20,737 bases of DNA from CAMBDS01 sp964355675 (GTDB lineage: Bacteria; Electryoneota; AABM5-125-24; Hatepunaeales; Hatepunaeaceae), in NCBI GenBank assembly GCA_964355675.1, contig CAYHEC010000047.1, positions 1 to 20,737 of the forward strand. The letters run 5' to 3'. A model generated the notes under the pieces. It saw only the letters and a list, made by a program, of their open reading frames with translations, ran no database searches and was not told the DNA's origin. This document shows positions 8,548 to 15,333 of this stretch, piece by piece (the first letter of the stretch is position 1; each line of letters starts with the position of its first letter). The translations under genes and the position numbers were made by a program.

Positions 8548-8700
8548 ATGGACGATATGGGATATTGCGTAAAGTGCAAAGCTTCACGCAAAATGTCCAA
8601 CGCGCAACAGGTTACGATGAAAAATGGACGACCGGCAATGAAAGGGACGTGCTCAGTCTGCGGAACTGGGATGTACAAGATACTCTCCATAAAGAAGTGA
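8548..8700 (+). CDS. 50-aa zinc-ribbon protein, DUF5679 type
   Basis: A short gene of 51 codons that encodes a 50-aa protein. Two knuckles are visible: C7-x2-C10 (YCVKCKASRKM) and C35-x2-C38 (GTCSVCGTGMYKI), which should bind one zinc. Between them is the typical VTMKNGRPAMKGTC segment, which I recognise from DUF5679 proteins. These are found in archaea and scattered bacteria; their function is not established, and a nucleic-acid or ribosome-associated role is only a guess. The strong Shine-Dalgarno AAAGGAGGG (8535-8543), the candidate promoter at 8476 and the intrinsic terminator at 8723-8759 frame it as an independent small transcript. It lies just upstream of rsgA. The frame ends in Lys-Lys-TGA, and the length is normal for the family. 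Confidence 0.9.
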   Translation: MDDMGYCVKCKASRKMSNAQQVTMKNGRPAMKGTCSVCGTGMYKILSIKK

Positions 8701-8722
8701 TCTGAATCCCGTTTCTTGGTAT

Positions 8723-8759
8723 CGGAACCCCTCCTTGCGCGAGGGGTTCCGAATTTTTT
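8723..8759 (+). terminator. Rho-independent terminator
   Basis: Perfect 11-bp stem CGGAACCCCTC (8723-8733) and GAGGGGTTCCG (8741-8751) with a 7-base loop, followed by aa and six T (8754-8759). It lies 22 bases after the stop of the small zinc-ribbon gene and is the only textbook intrinsic terminator in the window. Confidence 0.92.
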
Positions 8760-8855
8760 GGTCACTCAAGTGAGTTTAATGATATCAGTGAAATAGTAAC
8801 TATCTCCCCTGACGCCGCAGTAATCCTATGGGTATCAAATGAACAAATCAGGATT

Positions 8856-9719
8856 ATGCACGAGGGTATTGAGAAAAAACTGACTCTCCCCGGTAAATGG
8901 CGAATGAGCTCCTCTGGGCAACGTCCTGTCGCCCCCGGAGACTTAGTCAGAATTTCCGGTATCGGTAAGAATTGCCGTCTAATCGACATTTTGCCCCGAC
9001 GAAATGAATTTACTCGTAAAGTCGCCGGTCTCAGGACCTTGCCGCAAGTCGCCGCGGCAAACATCGATCAGGTGTTGGTAATGGCTTCGGTCGAATCGCC
9101 CAGAACCTCACTCGGTCTGATTGACCGTTTACTGGTAACCGCCTCGATTGGCGGCGTAAACAGCAGGCTTATCCTGAATAAGTGCGACCTCGCATCAAAT
9201 GAACGCATCGACGAATTGCGAAATATTTATACGAACGCTCAAATCCCAGTCCATTTTATTAGTCTGGTCTCCGGGGATGGTGTTGAGCCCATAGCAAATC
9301 TCATGCGCTCCAAGCTCACTTTGCTCGCAGGACAATCAGGCGTCGGAAAATCCAGTCTCGCTAACTTTATCCAACCCAATCTCGACATTCGAACCTCAGA
9401 AATTTCTTCCGCGACTGGCAAGGGACGCCACGTTACTACTTCCGCTCGATTGCATCCATTATCTTTTGGTGGCTGGGTTATAGACACCCCCGGCTTGCGT
9501 GAATGTGCTCCATGGGGCATTACCAAACAAAATCTTCTCAGGGCTTTCCCTGAAATTGAAGCCAATGCCAACGATTGTAAATATAGAAACTGCTCGCACA
9601 AAGATGAAACTGGTTGCTCTGTCTTGCCTGCCGTCGAAAATGGCGAAATCGCCTCATCACGTTATGAGACGTACCGCAAACTATTGATTGAGGCCGAAAA
9701 AAATGAGCGGAAATACTGA
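8856..9719 (+). CDS. rsgA: Ribosome small subunit-dependent GTPase A (RsgA/YjeQ)
   Basis: Circularly permuted GTPase that helps late maturation of the 30S subunit. The permuted motif order is visible from the ATG at 8856: G4 NKCD (108-111), G1 GQSGVGKSS (159-167), G2 region with TGKGRHVTT (187-195), then G3 DTPG (210-213). The C-terminal zinc-binding set is C241, C246, H248 and C254. The N-terminal OB fold is only partly present from this ATG. In the same frame, codons from about 8782 to 8855 encode DISEIVTISPDAAVILWVSN and more, which looks like the missing first OB strands, yet no ATG, GTG or TTG exists in frame back to the stop at 8703-8705. The ATG at 8856 also has AGGA only 2 bases away. 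The real start is therefore probably upstream, at a rare codon, or a base is wrong in the assembly. It is separated from the preceding small gene by a terminator and must have its own promoter or rely on read-through. Confidence 0.93.
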   Translation: MHEGIEKKLTLPGKWRMSSSGQRPVAPGDLVRISGIGKNCRLIDILPRRNEFTRKVAGLRTLPQVAAANIDQVLVMASVESPRTSLGLIDRLLVTASIGGVNSRLILNKCDLASNERIDELRNIYTNAQIPVHFISLVSGDGVEPIANLMRSKLTLLAGQSGVGKSSLANFIQPNLDIRTSEISSATGKGRHVTTSARLHPLSFGGWVIDTPGLRECAPWGITKQNLLRAFPEIEANANDCKYRNCSHKDETGCSVLPAVENGEIASSRYETYRKLLIEAEKNERKY

Positions 9720-9728
9720 CCAAGATGT

Positions 9729-9865
9729 TATAGTATCGCTTGAAAGTATTTTCGTTGTTCAAAGCCAATCGCGTAGGTTAACCGTCCCGGTTGACGGCAG
9801 AAAAATACAGACAAGCGGGACGCATATCCTACGCGGATTTGAATAGACTTTCAAGCATTGCTATA
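9729..9865. mobile_element. Second MITE-like palindromic element, 137 bp
   Basis: The left end TATAGTATCGCTTGAAAGT (9729-9747) pairs with the reverse complement of the right end TATAGCAATGCTTGAAAGT (9847-9865), matching 16 of 19. The inner parts also pair: GCGTAGGTTAACCGTCCCGG (from about 9771) against the reverse complement of the segment ending near 9836, which reads GCGTAGGATATGCGTCCCGC. Almost the whole element could fold as one long imperfect hairpin. It begins 9 bases after the rsgA stop codon. A TA target duplication is possible because both ends are TA-rich, but this is not decisive. It has no coding capacity and differs in sequence from the 4790 element. Confidence 0.7.
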
Positions 9866-10002
9866 TATTCAATATCGCTCTCCGTTTAGTGTATTTTATA
9901 AAATTTTATTTATTTTATTCAGTCCTATTTCGTTGATTATATTATTGTTTCTCTCGGAGAGCCATCTTTTCCGAGTCCGATAAAAAAAAATCCCAAGGAT
10001 CG

Positions 10003-10028
10003 GTAGGACGGGGCTCCGTACCCGTCCA
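10003..10028. repeat. Solo hairpin of the GGTAGGACGGGG family
   Basis: GGTAGGACGGGGCTCCGTAC followed by CCGTCC gives the stem GGACGGG/CCCGTCC around GCTCCGTA. The copy continues with acttaag, matching the MITE interior at 4829-4863 over about 30 bases, but no MITE ends are seen here. Confidence 0.8.
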
Positions 10029-10037
10029 CTTAAGTGT

Positions 10038-10216
10038 CTCTCAATACCAGCGAAAACCGGATTCTATCCCTGTTTCTCAAAAGAGCTACTGGCTTTCCAG
10101 ACTGTCCGAGAATGTCGAAAACGCTCGGAATGCTCTCATACCGGCGAAAGCCGGTATCAACTATTGCCTTAAATATCAATGTGATACATCGATACCGACT
10201 TTCGTCGGTATGAGAG
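10038..10216. repeat. GAAA-loop hairpin repeats, two in inverted orientation
   Basis: Copy 2 (10133-10158) contains ATACCGGC-GAAA-GCCGGTAT. Copy 3 (10191-10216) is inverted and contains ATACCGAC-TTTC-GTCGGTAT. They share 26 bases except for one changed base in each arm, and those two changes restore pairing (G-C to A-T). A degraded copy lies at 10038-10063. The region from 10133 to 10216 is therefore itself an inverted repeat with a 32-base centre. Confidence 0.88.
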
Positions 10217-10396
10217 TACCTTCGCAAAATTTGCATTTTCGGACAAACTCTTTTACTGATATGAAAGTAACGCATAGCCCCGTTCTCCGGGCAATATGCC
10301 CGACTTTCAGACTCTACAATAGAGTTAACTATGACGCAGGCTCCACCACTATCTCACTCAAATTTCTCTTTAAATTTCGAACCTTTCGGACAATAA

Positions 10397-13300
10397 ATGC
10401 CGCACCATCACCACGAAGAATTTCTCCAAAGCGAAGCTAACTTTCGTAATTTGCTCGCCTCAAACGAAGACAAGATTTTTCTGTTGAATTTAAACGGAGA
10501 GGTAACTGACGTGTTTGGCAGGTGGCACGAGAAGATGGGACTAAAATTAGTCAATATTCTTGGCCTGCCAATGATACAACTGTTCGGCACAGAGAACTTA
10601 GCCATTCACAAAACTGCGATTAATAAAGCTCTGACTGGCAAATCGGTGGTTTACGAATGGGTATATCGAAAAAAAACAACACTTGTTCACATTCAGGAGT
10701 CTCTTTCCCCGATTTACGACGAGGATAGAAAGATTTCCGGAATTCTCAGCATCGGACGAGACGTAACTGCTCTTAAAAAGACCGAAGGTATCCTGAATCA
10801 CAAAGCGCAACAACTCGAAGCCCTTTATAATGCAGGAAAATTACTGGGACGAACTCTCAATCTTGAGCAGAACCACGAAGCCTTACATCAGATATTAAGA
10901 GAAAATATTCCCTGTGACGGCTTCTTCATCTCAACCTATAATCCCACTCAAAACATTATCCGTTGCCAAGCGGCTTGGATGGACGGTGTTCGGGCTGATA
11001 CAAGAGCTTTCCCGGAACTTCCATTAGAGGCGGAAGGTCATGGAACCCAATCGGTTGTCATCAGATCAGGTAAATCAATCATCCTGAACGATTATGAGGC
11101 GAGCCTGCAAACCTCTAAAAGCGTGCATCATGTCAATCCTGAAGGCTCCATGCGAGAGAGCCTCCCCGATGATGAGGATCGAGCGCGCTCAGCGATGATT
11201 ATCCCTCTTAAGTTAGAAAGAGAAGTCATCGGAGTTCTCCAAATTTTCAGCTACAAACTAAACGCATTTTCTGAAGAACATTTGAAGCTTGCCGAAGCTA
11301 TGGCATTCCACGGTGCCGCGGCGCAAAATAATGCCCTTTTATATAAAATGGCCGAAGAAGAACTTATTGAAAGAACTCGTGCTGAACAGCTAAGGAACGC
11401 ACTTTATCGTATATCGAAAACCGTCCATTCTACCGAAAGCCTGTACGATATTCTCGAAGCTATATACAGCATTATCAGTGAAGTGCTTCCAGCATCCAGT
11501 TTCTATTTCGCCTTTTATGACCCGGATAAAAACCTCCTTACTTTCCCCTATTTTCATGATGAATTCGATACCCGACCCGATGACCGCACACCTGGCAAAG
11601 GATTAACCGAATATGTGCTGAATCGAGGTCAGACATACCTCTGGAGGTCGAGCCAACCTGACCCAACTGAAGGCGGGTTGATTGAAGTATTAGGTAGGGA
11701 TGCGGCGGTCTGGTTAGGCGTCCCGTTAATCGATGAAGGAAGAACAATTGGCGTCATGGCTGTCCAACATTACACCAACGAAAACGCCTTCAGCGATAAC
11801 GAACGACAAATTCTTGATTTTGTAGCCGCCGAAGTTACACGAGCAATTATTGCTATGCGAGCGGTAAAATCGATTCTGGAATCCGAAAATAAATACCGAT
11901 CTCTAATCGAAAATACACGTGAAGGCATCTTCCTTTGGTCTGGTGGAAGACTTGAAGTGGTCAATCAGCCCTTCTGCGATTTGTTCGGCTATAGCGCCGA
12001 AACGCTTTGCTCCATTGATTTCGATTTATACCGCCTTATCGCCGAATCATTCCGATCGAGTTTTGTTGAACGGGCGACCAAGCATCGTGAAATCAACACC
12101 ACCGAACCGCAAATAGAATTAATGTTGCTTGCGGCTGACGGCCGTGAGTTTCAAGCAGAAGTCAGCACTAATTATATTCAGTATAAAGGCAGATTTGCCA
12201 TTCAAGGCATTGTCCGTGATATTTCTCAACGACGCAACATGGAAGCCCAGCTTCTCCAAACAGCAAAGCTCGAAGCCATTGGCAGGCTTGCCGGTGGAGT
12301 CGCTCACGATTTCAATAACCTCCTCACCGCTCTTTCCGGAACCGCTGAATTGATGCTACTGAAAATCACTCCGGACAATCCAAATCATTCCGATCTTGAG
12401 CAAATCCTTACCATTGCTCGAAGAGGCTCAAACCTCACCCAGCAACTCCTCGCGTTCGCAAGGTCTCAACCTCAGCAACCAAAGGTGTTTCAGCTTAATT
12501 CGATCGTTGAAGGTACTCAGCAAATGCTCCGCCGACTGATCGGCGATGCGATTGAACTCTCCTTGAATATAGATTCCAAGCTCCCTACCATCAAAGCCGA
12601 CCCCGCACAGCTGGAGATGGCGCTGATGAATTTGGTCGTCAATTCTCGCGACGCCATGTCAAACGGGGGCAAAATCGTTATTGGAACCACTACTATAGAT
12701 ATCGATGAGGAAAATGCTTCTGACTATCCCGGCGTCGATCAAGGATATTATGTAGTCCTGACTGTATCCGACCAGGGAACCGGGATGCCTAAAGAAGTCC
12801 TTGAGAGAGCTACCGATCCCTTTTTTACAACCAAACCGATCGGCAAGGGAACCGGTCTGGGCTTAAGCACAGTGCATGGCATTGCTCGTCAAAGTGGTGG
12901 AGTTCTCCGAATATCCAGCGAAGTCGGTGTTGGGACTACCGTAAAACTTTACCTTCCCGTCTCTGGGGATGAATTTATTCCTGACACTATTGGAAGTTCA
13001 GCCAACGAATTAATTGAGGGAAAAGAAACAATTCTGGTATGTGACGATGAGGATACTGTCCGACAAGTGGCAGTTAGAATTTTACAAACCAAAGGCTATA
13101 ACGTATTAGAAGCTTCAGACGGACAAAATGCCCTGGATGTTGCCGACGCATATTCAGGAAATATCGACCTGCTTTTGACCGATATGGCAATGCCGATAAT
13201 GGGAGGACCAGAACTCTCACATCACCTGAAAGAAAAACATCCAAACTTAAAAGTCATTATGATGTCCGGGTATTCTCCTATGGCTTTTCCCTCCGATTAC

Positions 13301-13402
13301 GATTTCGACGAGCCGAGAGACTTTATCCAGAAACCATTTAGAGCACACCAGCTTACCAGTAGAGTCCGCCAGATTCTCAACCGTAGCGATGAAGAATGTT
13401 GA
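10397..13402 (+). CDS. Hybrid sensor histidine kinase / response regulator (PAS-GAF-GAF-PAS-HisKA-HATPase-REC)
   Basis: A 1001-aa cytoplasmic hybrid kinase with no membrane segment, so it likely senses an internal or diffusible signal. Domains in order: PAS (~12-125), GAF (~140-315), a short coiled coil (~316-335), GAF (~330-490), PAS (~495-612), HisKA with phospho-accepting H637 in GGVAHDFNNL, and a HATPase domain (~735-855) with N-box N745/N749, G1 DQGTGM (792-797) and G2 GKGTGLGLS (816-824). The receiver domain (~877-995) has D884/D885, phospho-acceptor D929 in LLTDMAMP, and K979 in IQKPF. All key residues are intact, and the kinase type resembles AHDFNN-box kinases with a terminal receiver. 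No DNA-binding output or cognate regulator is adjacent, so phosphate must pass to a partner elsewhere. The four-histidine N-terminus (MPHHHHEEF) is odd but natural. The ATG has no clear ribosome site. Confidence 0.95.
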   Translation: MPHHHHEEFLQSEANFRNLLASNEDKIFLLNLNGEVTDVFGRWHEKMGLKLVNILGLPMIQLFGTENLAIHKTAINKALTGKSVVYEWVYRKKTTLVHIQESLSPIYDEDRKISGILSIGRDVTALKKTEGILNHKAQQLEALYNAGKLLGRTLNLEQNHEALHQILRENIPCDGFFISTYNPTQNIIRCQAAWMDGVRADTRAFPELPLEAEGHGTQSVVIRSGKSIILNDYEASLQTSKSVHHVNPEGSMRESLPDDEDRARSAMIIPLKLEREVIGVLQIFSYKLNAFSEEHLKLAEAMAFHGAAAQNNALLYKMAEEELIERTRAEQLRNALYRISKTVHSTESLYDILEAIYSIISEVLPASSFYFAFYDPDKNLLTFPYFHDEFDTRPDDRTPGKGLTEYVLNRGQTYLWRSSQPDPTEGGLIEVLGRDAAVWLGVPLIDEGRTIGVMAVQHYTNENAFSDNERQILDFVAAEVTRAIIAMRAVKSILESENKYRSLIENTREGIFLWSGGRLEVVNQPFCDLFGYSAETLCSIDFDLYRLIAESFRSSFVERATKHREINTTEPQIELMLLAADGREFQAEVSTNYIQYKGRFAIQGIVRDISQRRNMEAQLLQTAKLEAIGRLAGGVAHDFNNLLTALSGTAELMLLKITPDNPNHSDLEQILTIARRGSNLTQQLLAFARSQPQQPKVFQLNSIVEGTQQMLRRLIGDAIELSLNIDSKLPTIKADPAQLEMALMNLVVNSRDAMSNGGKIVIGTTTIDIDEENASDYPGVDQGYYVVLTVSDQGTGMPKEVLERATDPFFTTKPIGKGTGLGLSTVHGIARQSGGVLRISSEVGVGTTVKLYLPVSGDEFIPDTIGSSANELIEGKETILVCDDEDTVRQVAVRILQTKGYNVLEASDGQNALDVADAYSGNIDLLLTDMAMPIMGGPELSHHLKEKHPNLKVIMMSGYSPMAFPSDYDFDEPRDFIQKPFRAHQLTSRVRQILNRSDEEC

Positions 13403-13716
13403 TTTCTTGCCGCAGGGTGTCCACTCCCTTAAATAGCTAAGGAGCCCCGTTGTGCTTGGAGGGCGGGATTAATCCCGCCCTCCATGACAGGTTAACTGCT
13501 CAGTTAATTACCGGACTGAACTCTTGCACCATTCTCCCCCCAGCCGATCAAAGGTGAGGATATCTATTCCTTCCCATTTCATGCTTGAAAATCCGCCCGC
13601 AAAAAAAATAACTTTCAAATGCAACCTCTGGCTCCTACAGAGCGTCTTGTGATTAGAAGCATCGCCGGCGATGTGACAATCGCTTCCTCAATCCGGAAGC
13701 ATATTATTGGAATGCT
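13403..13716. other. Spacer with a perfect palindrome
   Basis: This 314-bp spacer separates the hybrid kinase from the ECF sigma factor gene. It has the 28-bp palindrome at 13457-13484, a smaller inverted repeat TTAACTG-CT-CAGTTAA (13492-13507), and a possible 33-codon reading frame (13619-13720) that overlaps the sigma factor start as ATGA. That short frame has no ribosome site and I do not call it a gene. Confidence 0.5.
13457..13484. repeat. Perfect 28-bp palindrome downstream of the kinase gene
   Basis: TGGAGGGCGGGATT is followed directly by its exact reverse complement, with no loop bases. The same left arm (CTTGGAGGGCGGGATT) and a shared right flank (acaggttaa) recur at 20444-20479. 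It sits 55 bases after the kinase stop codon, with no T-run. Confidence 0.93.
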
Positions 13717-14301
13717 ATGAACTTCGAAGATGAGCTCCAGCACAATTGGGATCATTTCGTACGCTATTCTCGTGCCCTTGCCGGGTCGCGTGACCGAGGC
13801 GATGACCTGCTTCAGGAATCTCTCGTCCGGGCTTGGCGAGGTTTCGGAAAACTCGATAACCCTGAAGCGTTCAAACCGTGGGTGTTGAGGATAATCTCCA
13901 ATACTCACAAATCTCAAATCAGACTCGGATGGATAAAAAGGTTGGTTGGCATCGAATCCCTCGAGAACGAACCCGCTCCCGAAGAACTGCCCTTTGAGGA
14001 AAAAGAGCTGGTTAGAATTGCTTTAAGAAAACTGCCCCCCAAACAACGCGAAGCGCTGATTCTCTTTGAAGTTCTCTCAATGTCGGTGATGGAAGTTGCC
14101 GAAATTCAAAATATCACATTGTCCGCTACAAAAAGTCGTCTTGCCAGAGGCCGTGAGAAATTGCAAAAAAGGTATCATGAGTTAAATGACGAAAGGAACG
14201 TCAAACTCATCTTGCCCAACAACAGGGCGATGGAGTTTTCTGTCGTCACTGCAATCGATCATTCTATCGACGATACAAACAACACGAGGAGTCCCCAATG
14301 A
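13717..14301 (+). CDS. ECF-type RNA polymerase sigma factor
   Basis: A 194-aa extracytoplasmic-function sigma factor that would direct RNA polymerase to a small regulon. Region 2 covers ~8-72, with the core-binding DDLLQESLVRAW segment (29-40) and KPWVLRIISNTHK. Region 4 covers ~98-151 (LRKLPPKQREALILFEVLSM, then MEVAEIQNITLSATKSRLAR as the helix-turn-helix, ~124-144). The last ~40 residues after REKLQKRYHEL form an extra tail that reaches into the overlap with the next gene. The ATG at 13717 has GGA six bases upstream. The stop overlaps the start of 14298 as ATGA, a typical sign of coupling with an anti-sigma factor. Its promoter is probably self-recognised, but I could not find a convincing pair. 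Confidence 0.92.
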   Translation: MNFEDELQHNWDHFVRYSRALAGSRDRGDDLLQESLVRAWRGFGKLDNPEAFKPWVLRIISNTHKSQIRLGWIKRLVGIESLENEPAPEELPFEEKELVRIALRKLPPKQREALILFEVLSMSVMEVAEIQNITLSATKSRLARGREKLQKRYHELNDERNVKLILPNNRAMEFSVVTAIDHSIDDTNNTRSPQ

Positions 14302-15074
14302 CAGACCAACCCGATCCGCTTGATAAAGGTCTGCACGATCTGGCTGTCGAGCCTGTCGAACCTGGTCACTACGCTCGCATGATGGTTGCTATGCGGACGA
14401 ACCTTGAAAGAAAATCCCCAATGAATAACTTATTCAAAAATGGCGCACTGGTCTCCGGGCTGACAATCGCCGTCGTACTGGCCCTTGTGCTTATCCCTGC
14501 AACCTACCGCATAAATGTCGGCACTCTGGTTAAAGCAGAATTTACTCTTCCCGATGGCGTATCGCCCGGTGACGTCGCTTCGGCGGCCTCTCCTCTAAGT
14601 GAGGGTCGGAAGATGTTAATGGTCGATAACGGCGTTGTAACCTTGACGCTTGCCTCCAAACAGACTAAGACAGAGGCGCTCCAGAGCGAGCTCCTGAGCA
14701 CATTGAAAGCAAAGTTTCCAACCATTGCCAACATACAGATTTCTGCCGAACCAATTTTCGAGAAACACGGCGGCAACGCTCTTGCGGCGGTGACTGGTGG
14801 TCGGATCGAGATCGGCTGTGATGGTATGACCGATGCCGAGATTGAATCCGCGATCGTGCAGGCGTTGAATGCTCACGGAGTTAATGTCCAGCAAGTTTCA
14901 GTCTCGACGACCTCACCGGGTGAAGGTCAGGTCGAGCGCCGCATCGAGATCCGCGCCGAGCATGACTCCAGCGCCTCCTGCGAAGACATGCCCGAGCTTG
15001 AGCTTAATATCGGTGACGGCGGCCAAGGCAATGAAAACCAGCAAAAACGGGTTATCATTCGCGAAACACGGTAG
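14298..15074 (+). CDS. Probable membrane-anchored anti-sigma factor
   Basis: A 258-aa protein whose start overlaps the sigma gene stop by 4 bases (ATGA). Residues 1-48 are a charged cytoplasmic N-terminus (with DPLDKGLHDLAVEPVEPGHY), ~49-68 are one transmembrane helix (GALVSGLTIAVVLALVLIPA), and ~69-258 face the periplasm. Position and topology match membrane anti-sigma factors that hold an ECF factor until a signal triggers release. I do not see the HxxxCxxC zinc motif of the ZAS class. The outer domain has two similar ~65-residue alpha/beta stretches, around residues 125-155 and 172-215 (with TDAEIESAIVQALNAHGVNV), and an acidic Asn/Gln tail; I do not recognise a family. The assignment rests on gene order and topology. 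Confidence 0.65.
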   Translation: MTDQPDPLDKGLHDLAVEPVEPGHYARMMVAMRTNLERKSPMNNLFKNGALVSGLTIAVVLALVLIPATYRINVGTLVKAEFTLPDGVSPGDVASAASPLSEGRKMLMVDNGVVTLTLASKQTKTEALQSELLSTLKAKFPTIANIQISAEPIFEKHGGNALAAVTGGRIEIGCDGMTDAEIESAIVQALNAHGVNVQQVSVSTTSPGEGQVERRIEIRAEHDSSASCEDMPELELNIGDGGQGNENQQKRVIIRETR

Positions 15075-15136
15075 AAATTCCCGGTATCTCCCCAGAACGG
15101 ATGACAGTTTGAGTCCACTACTAAGTCTGAAAACTG

Positions 15137-15181
15137 GGTTTTAGCGGTAGAACGGGGCTCCGTACCCGTTCGTCTAAAACC
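15137..15181. repeat. 45-bp palindromic element, GGTAGAACGGGG family
   Basis: Outer arms GGTTTTAG (15137-15144) and CTAAAACC (15174-15181) are perfect inverted repeats. The inner hairpin GAACGGG-GCTCCGTA-CCCGTTC is the same family as the copies at 4830 and 10003, but with G-C changed to A-T on both sides. Confidence 0.85.
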
Positions 15182-15239
15182 ATCTGTGCATAGTTGGACG
15201 AGTGCAGAGCCACTTCCTACCCACTGTACCAAAACAAGT

Positions 15240-15265
15240 GAGGGTCGATCTTTCGATCGACCCTC
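15240..15265. terminator. Perfect hairpin between convergent genes, possible terminator
   Basis: GAGGGTCGATC (15240-15250), loop TTTC, GATCGACCCTC (15255-15265): an 11-bp perfect stem. Read on the minus strand it has a GAAA tetraloop and is followed by acttgtttt, so it could end the minus-strand beta-propeller transcript (gene stop at 15334); on the plus strand it is followed by gcttt. A clean T-run is absent, so termination is plausible but not certain. Confidence 0.5.
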
Positions 15266-15333
15266 GCTTTCCCACTTTCCCACTTTCCCACTTTCCCACT
15301 TTCGCACTTTCGTACTTTCCCACTTTCCCACTC
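15266..15333. repeat. Octamer tandem repeat, unit tttcccac
   Basis: About eight copies of tttcccac, with two variant units (tttcgcac and tttcgtac) in the middle. It abuts the stop codon of the beta-propeller gene. On the minus strand the array has long open frames that would read as Gly-Lys-Trp-Glu-Ser repeats; I regard those as by-products of an 8-base period. Confidence 0.88.

Larger units (their letters stand above)
9720..10396. other. Gene-free spacer with several palindromic elements
   Basis: This 677-bp spacer between rsgA and the hybrid kinase gene has no convincing gene. It holds the 137-bp palindromic element (9729-9865), an AT-rich stretch (~9866-9960) that may carry promoter elements, one solo copy of the GGTAGGACGGGGCTCCGTAC hairpin (10003-10028), and three copies of a GAAA-loop hairpin (10038-10216). 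The kinase promoter should lie in the last ~150 bases, but I see no clear -35/-10 pair. Confidence 0.6.

Noticed and set aside
8779..8796. Mini-frame ATG ATA TCA GTG AAA TAG before rsgA as a regulatory leader peptide
   Set aside because: Only five codons, with no stem-loops of an attenuator after it. It is better seen as part of the rsgA start problem.
9720..10396. tRNA or other structured RNA gene
   Set aside because: The stem-loops here are repeat-type palindromes; no cloverleaf or TTCGAATC-type loop with an acceptor stem was found.
10397..10414. Four-histidine N-terminus as an engineered tag
   Set aside because: Codons alternate (cac cat cac cac), the frame continues into a normal PAS domain, and no vector sequence is nearby.
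13619..13720. 33-codon frame overlapping the sigma factor start as ATGA
   Set aside because: No ribosome site, no recognisable peptide and random chance of such a frame is high. It may be a leader peptide, but the sequence does not support calling it.
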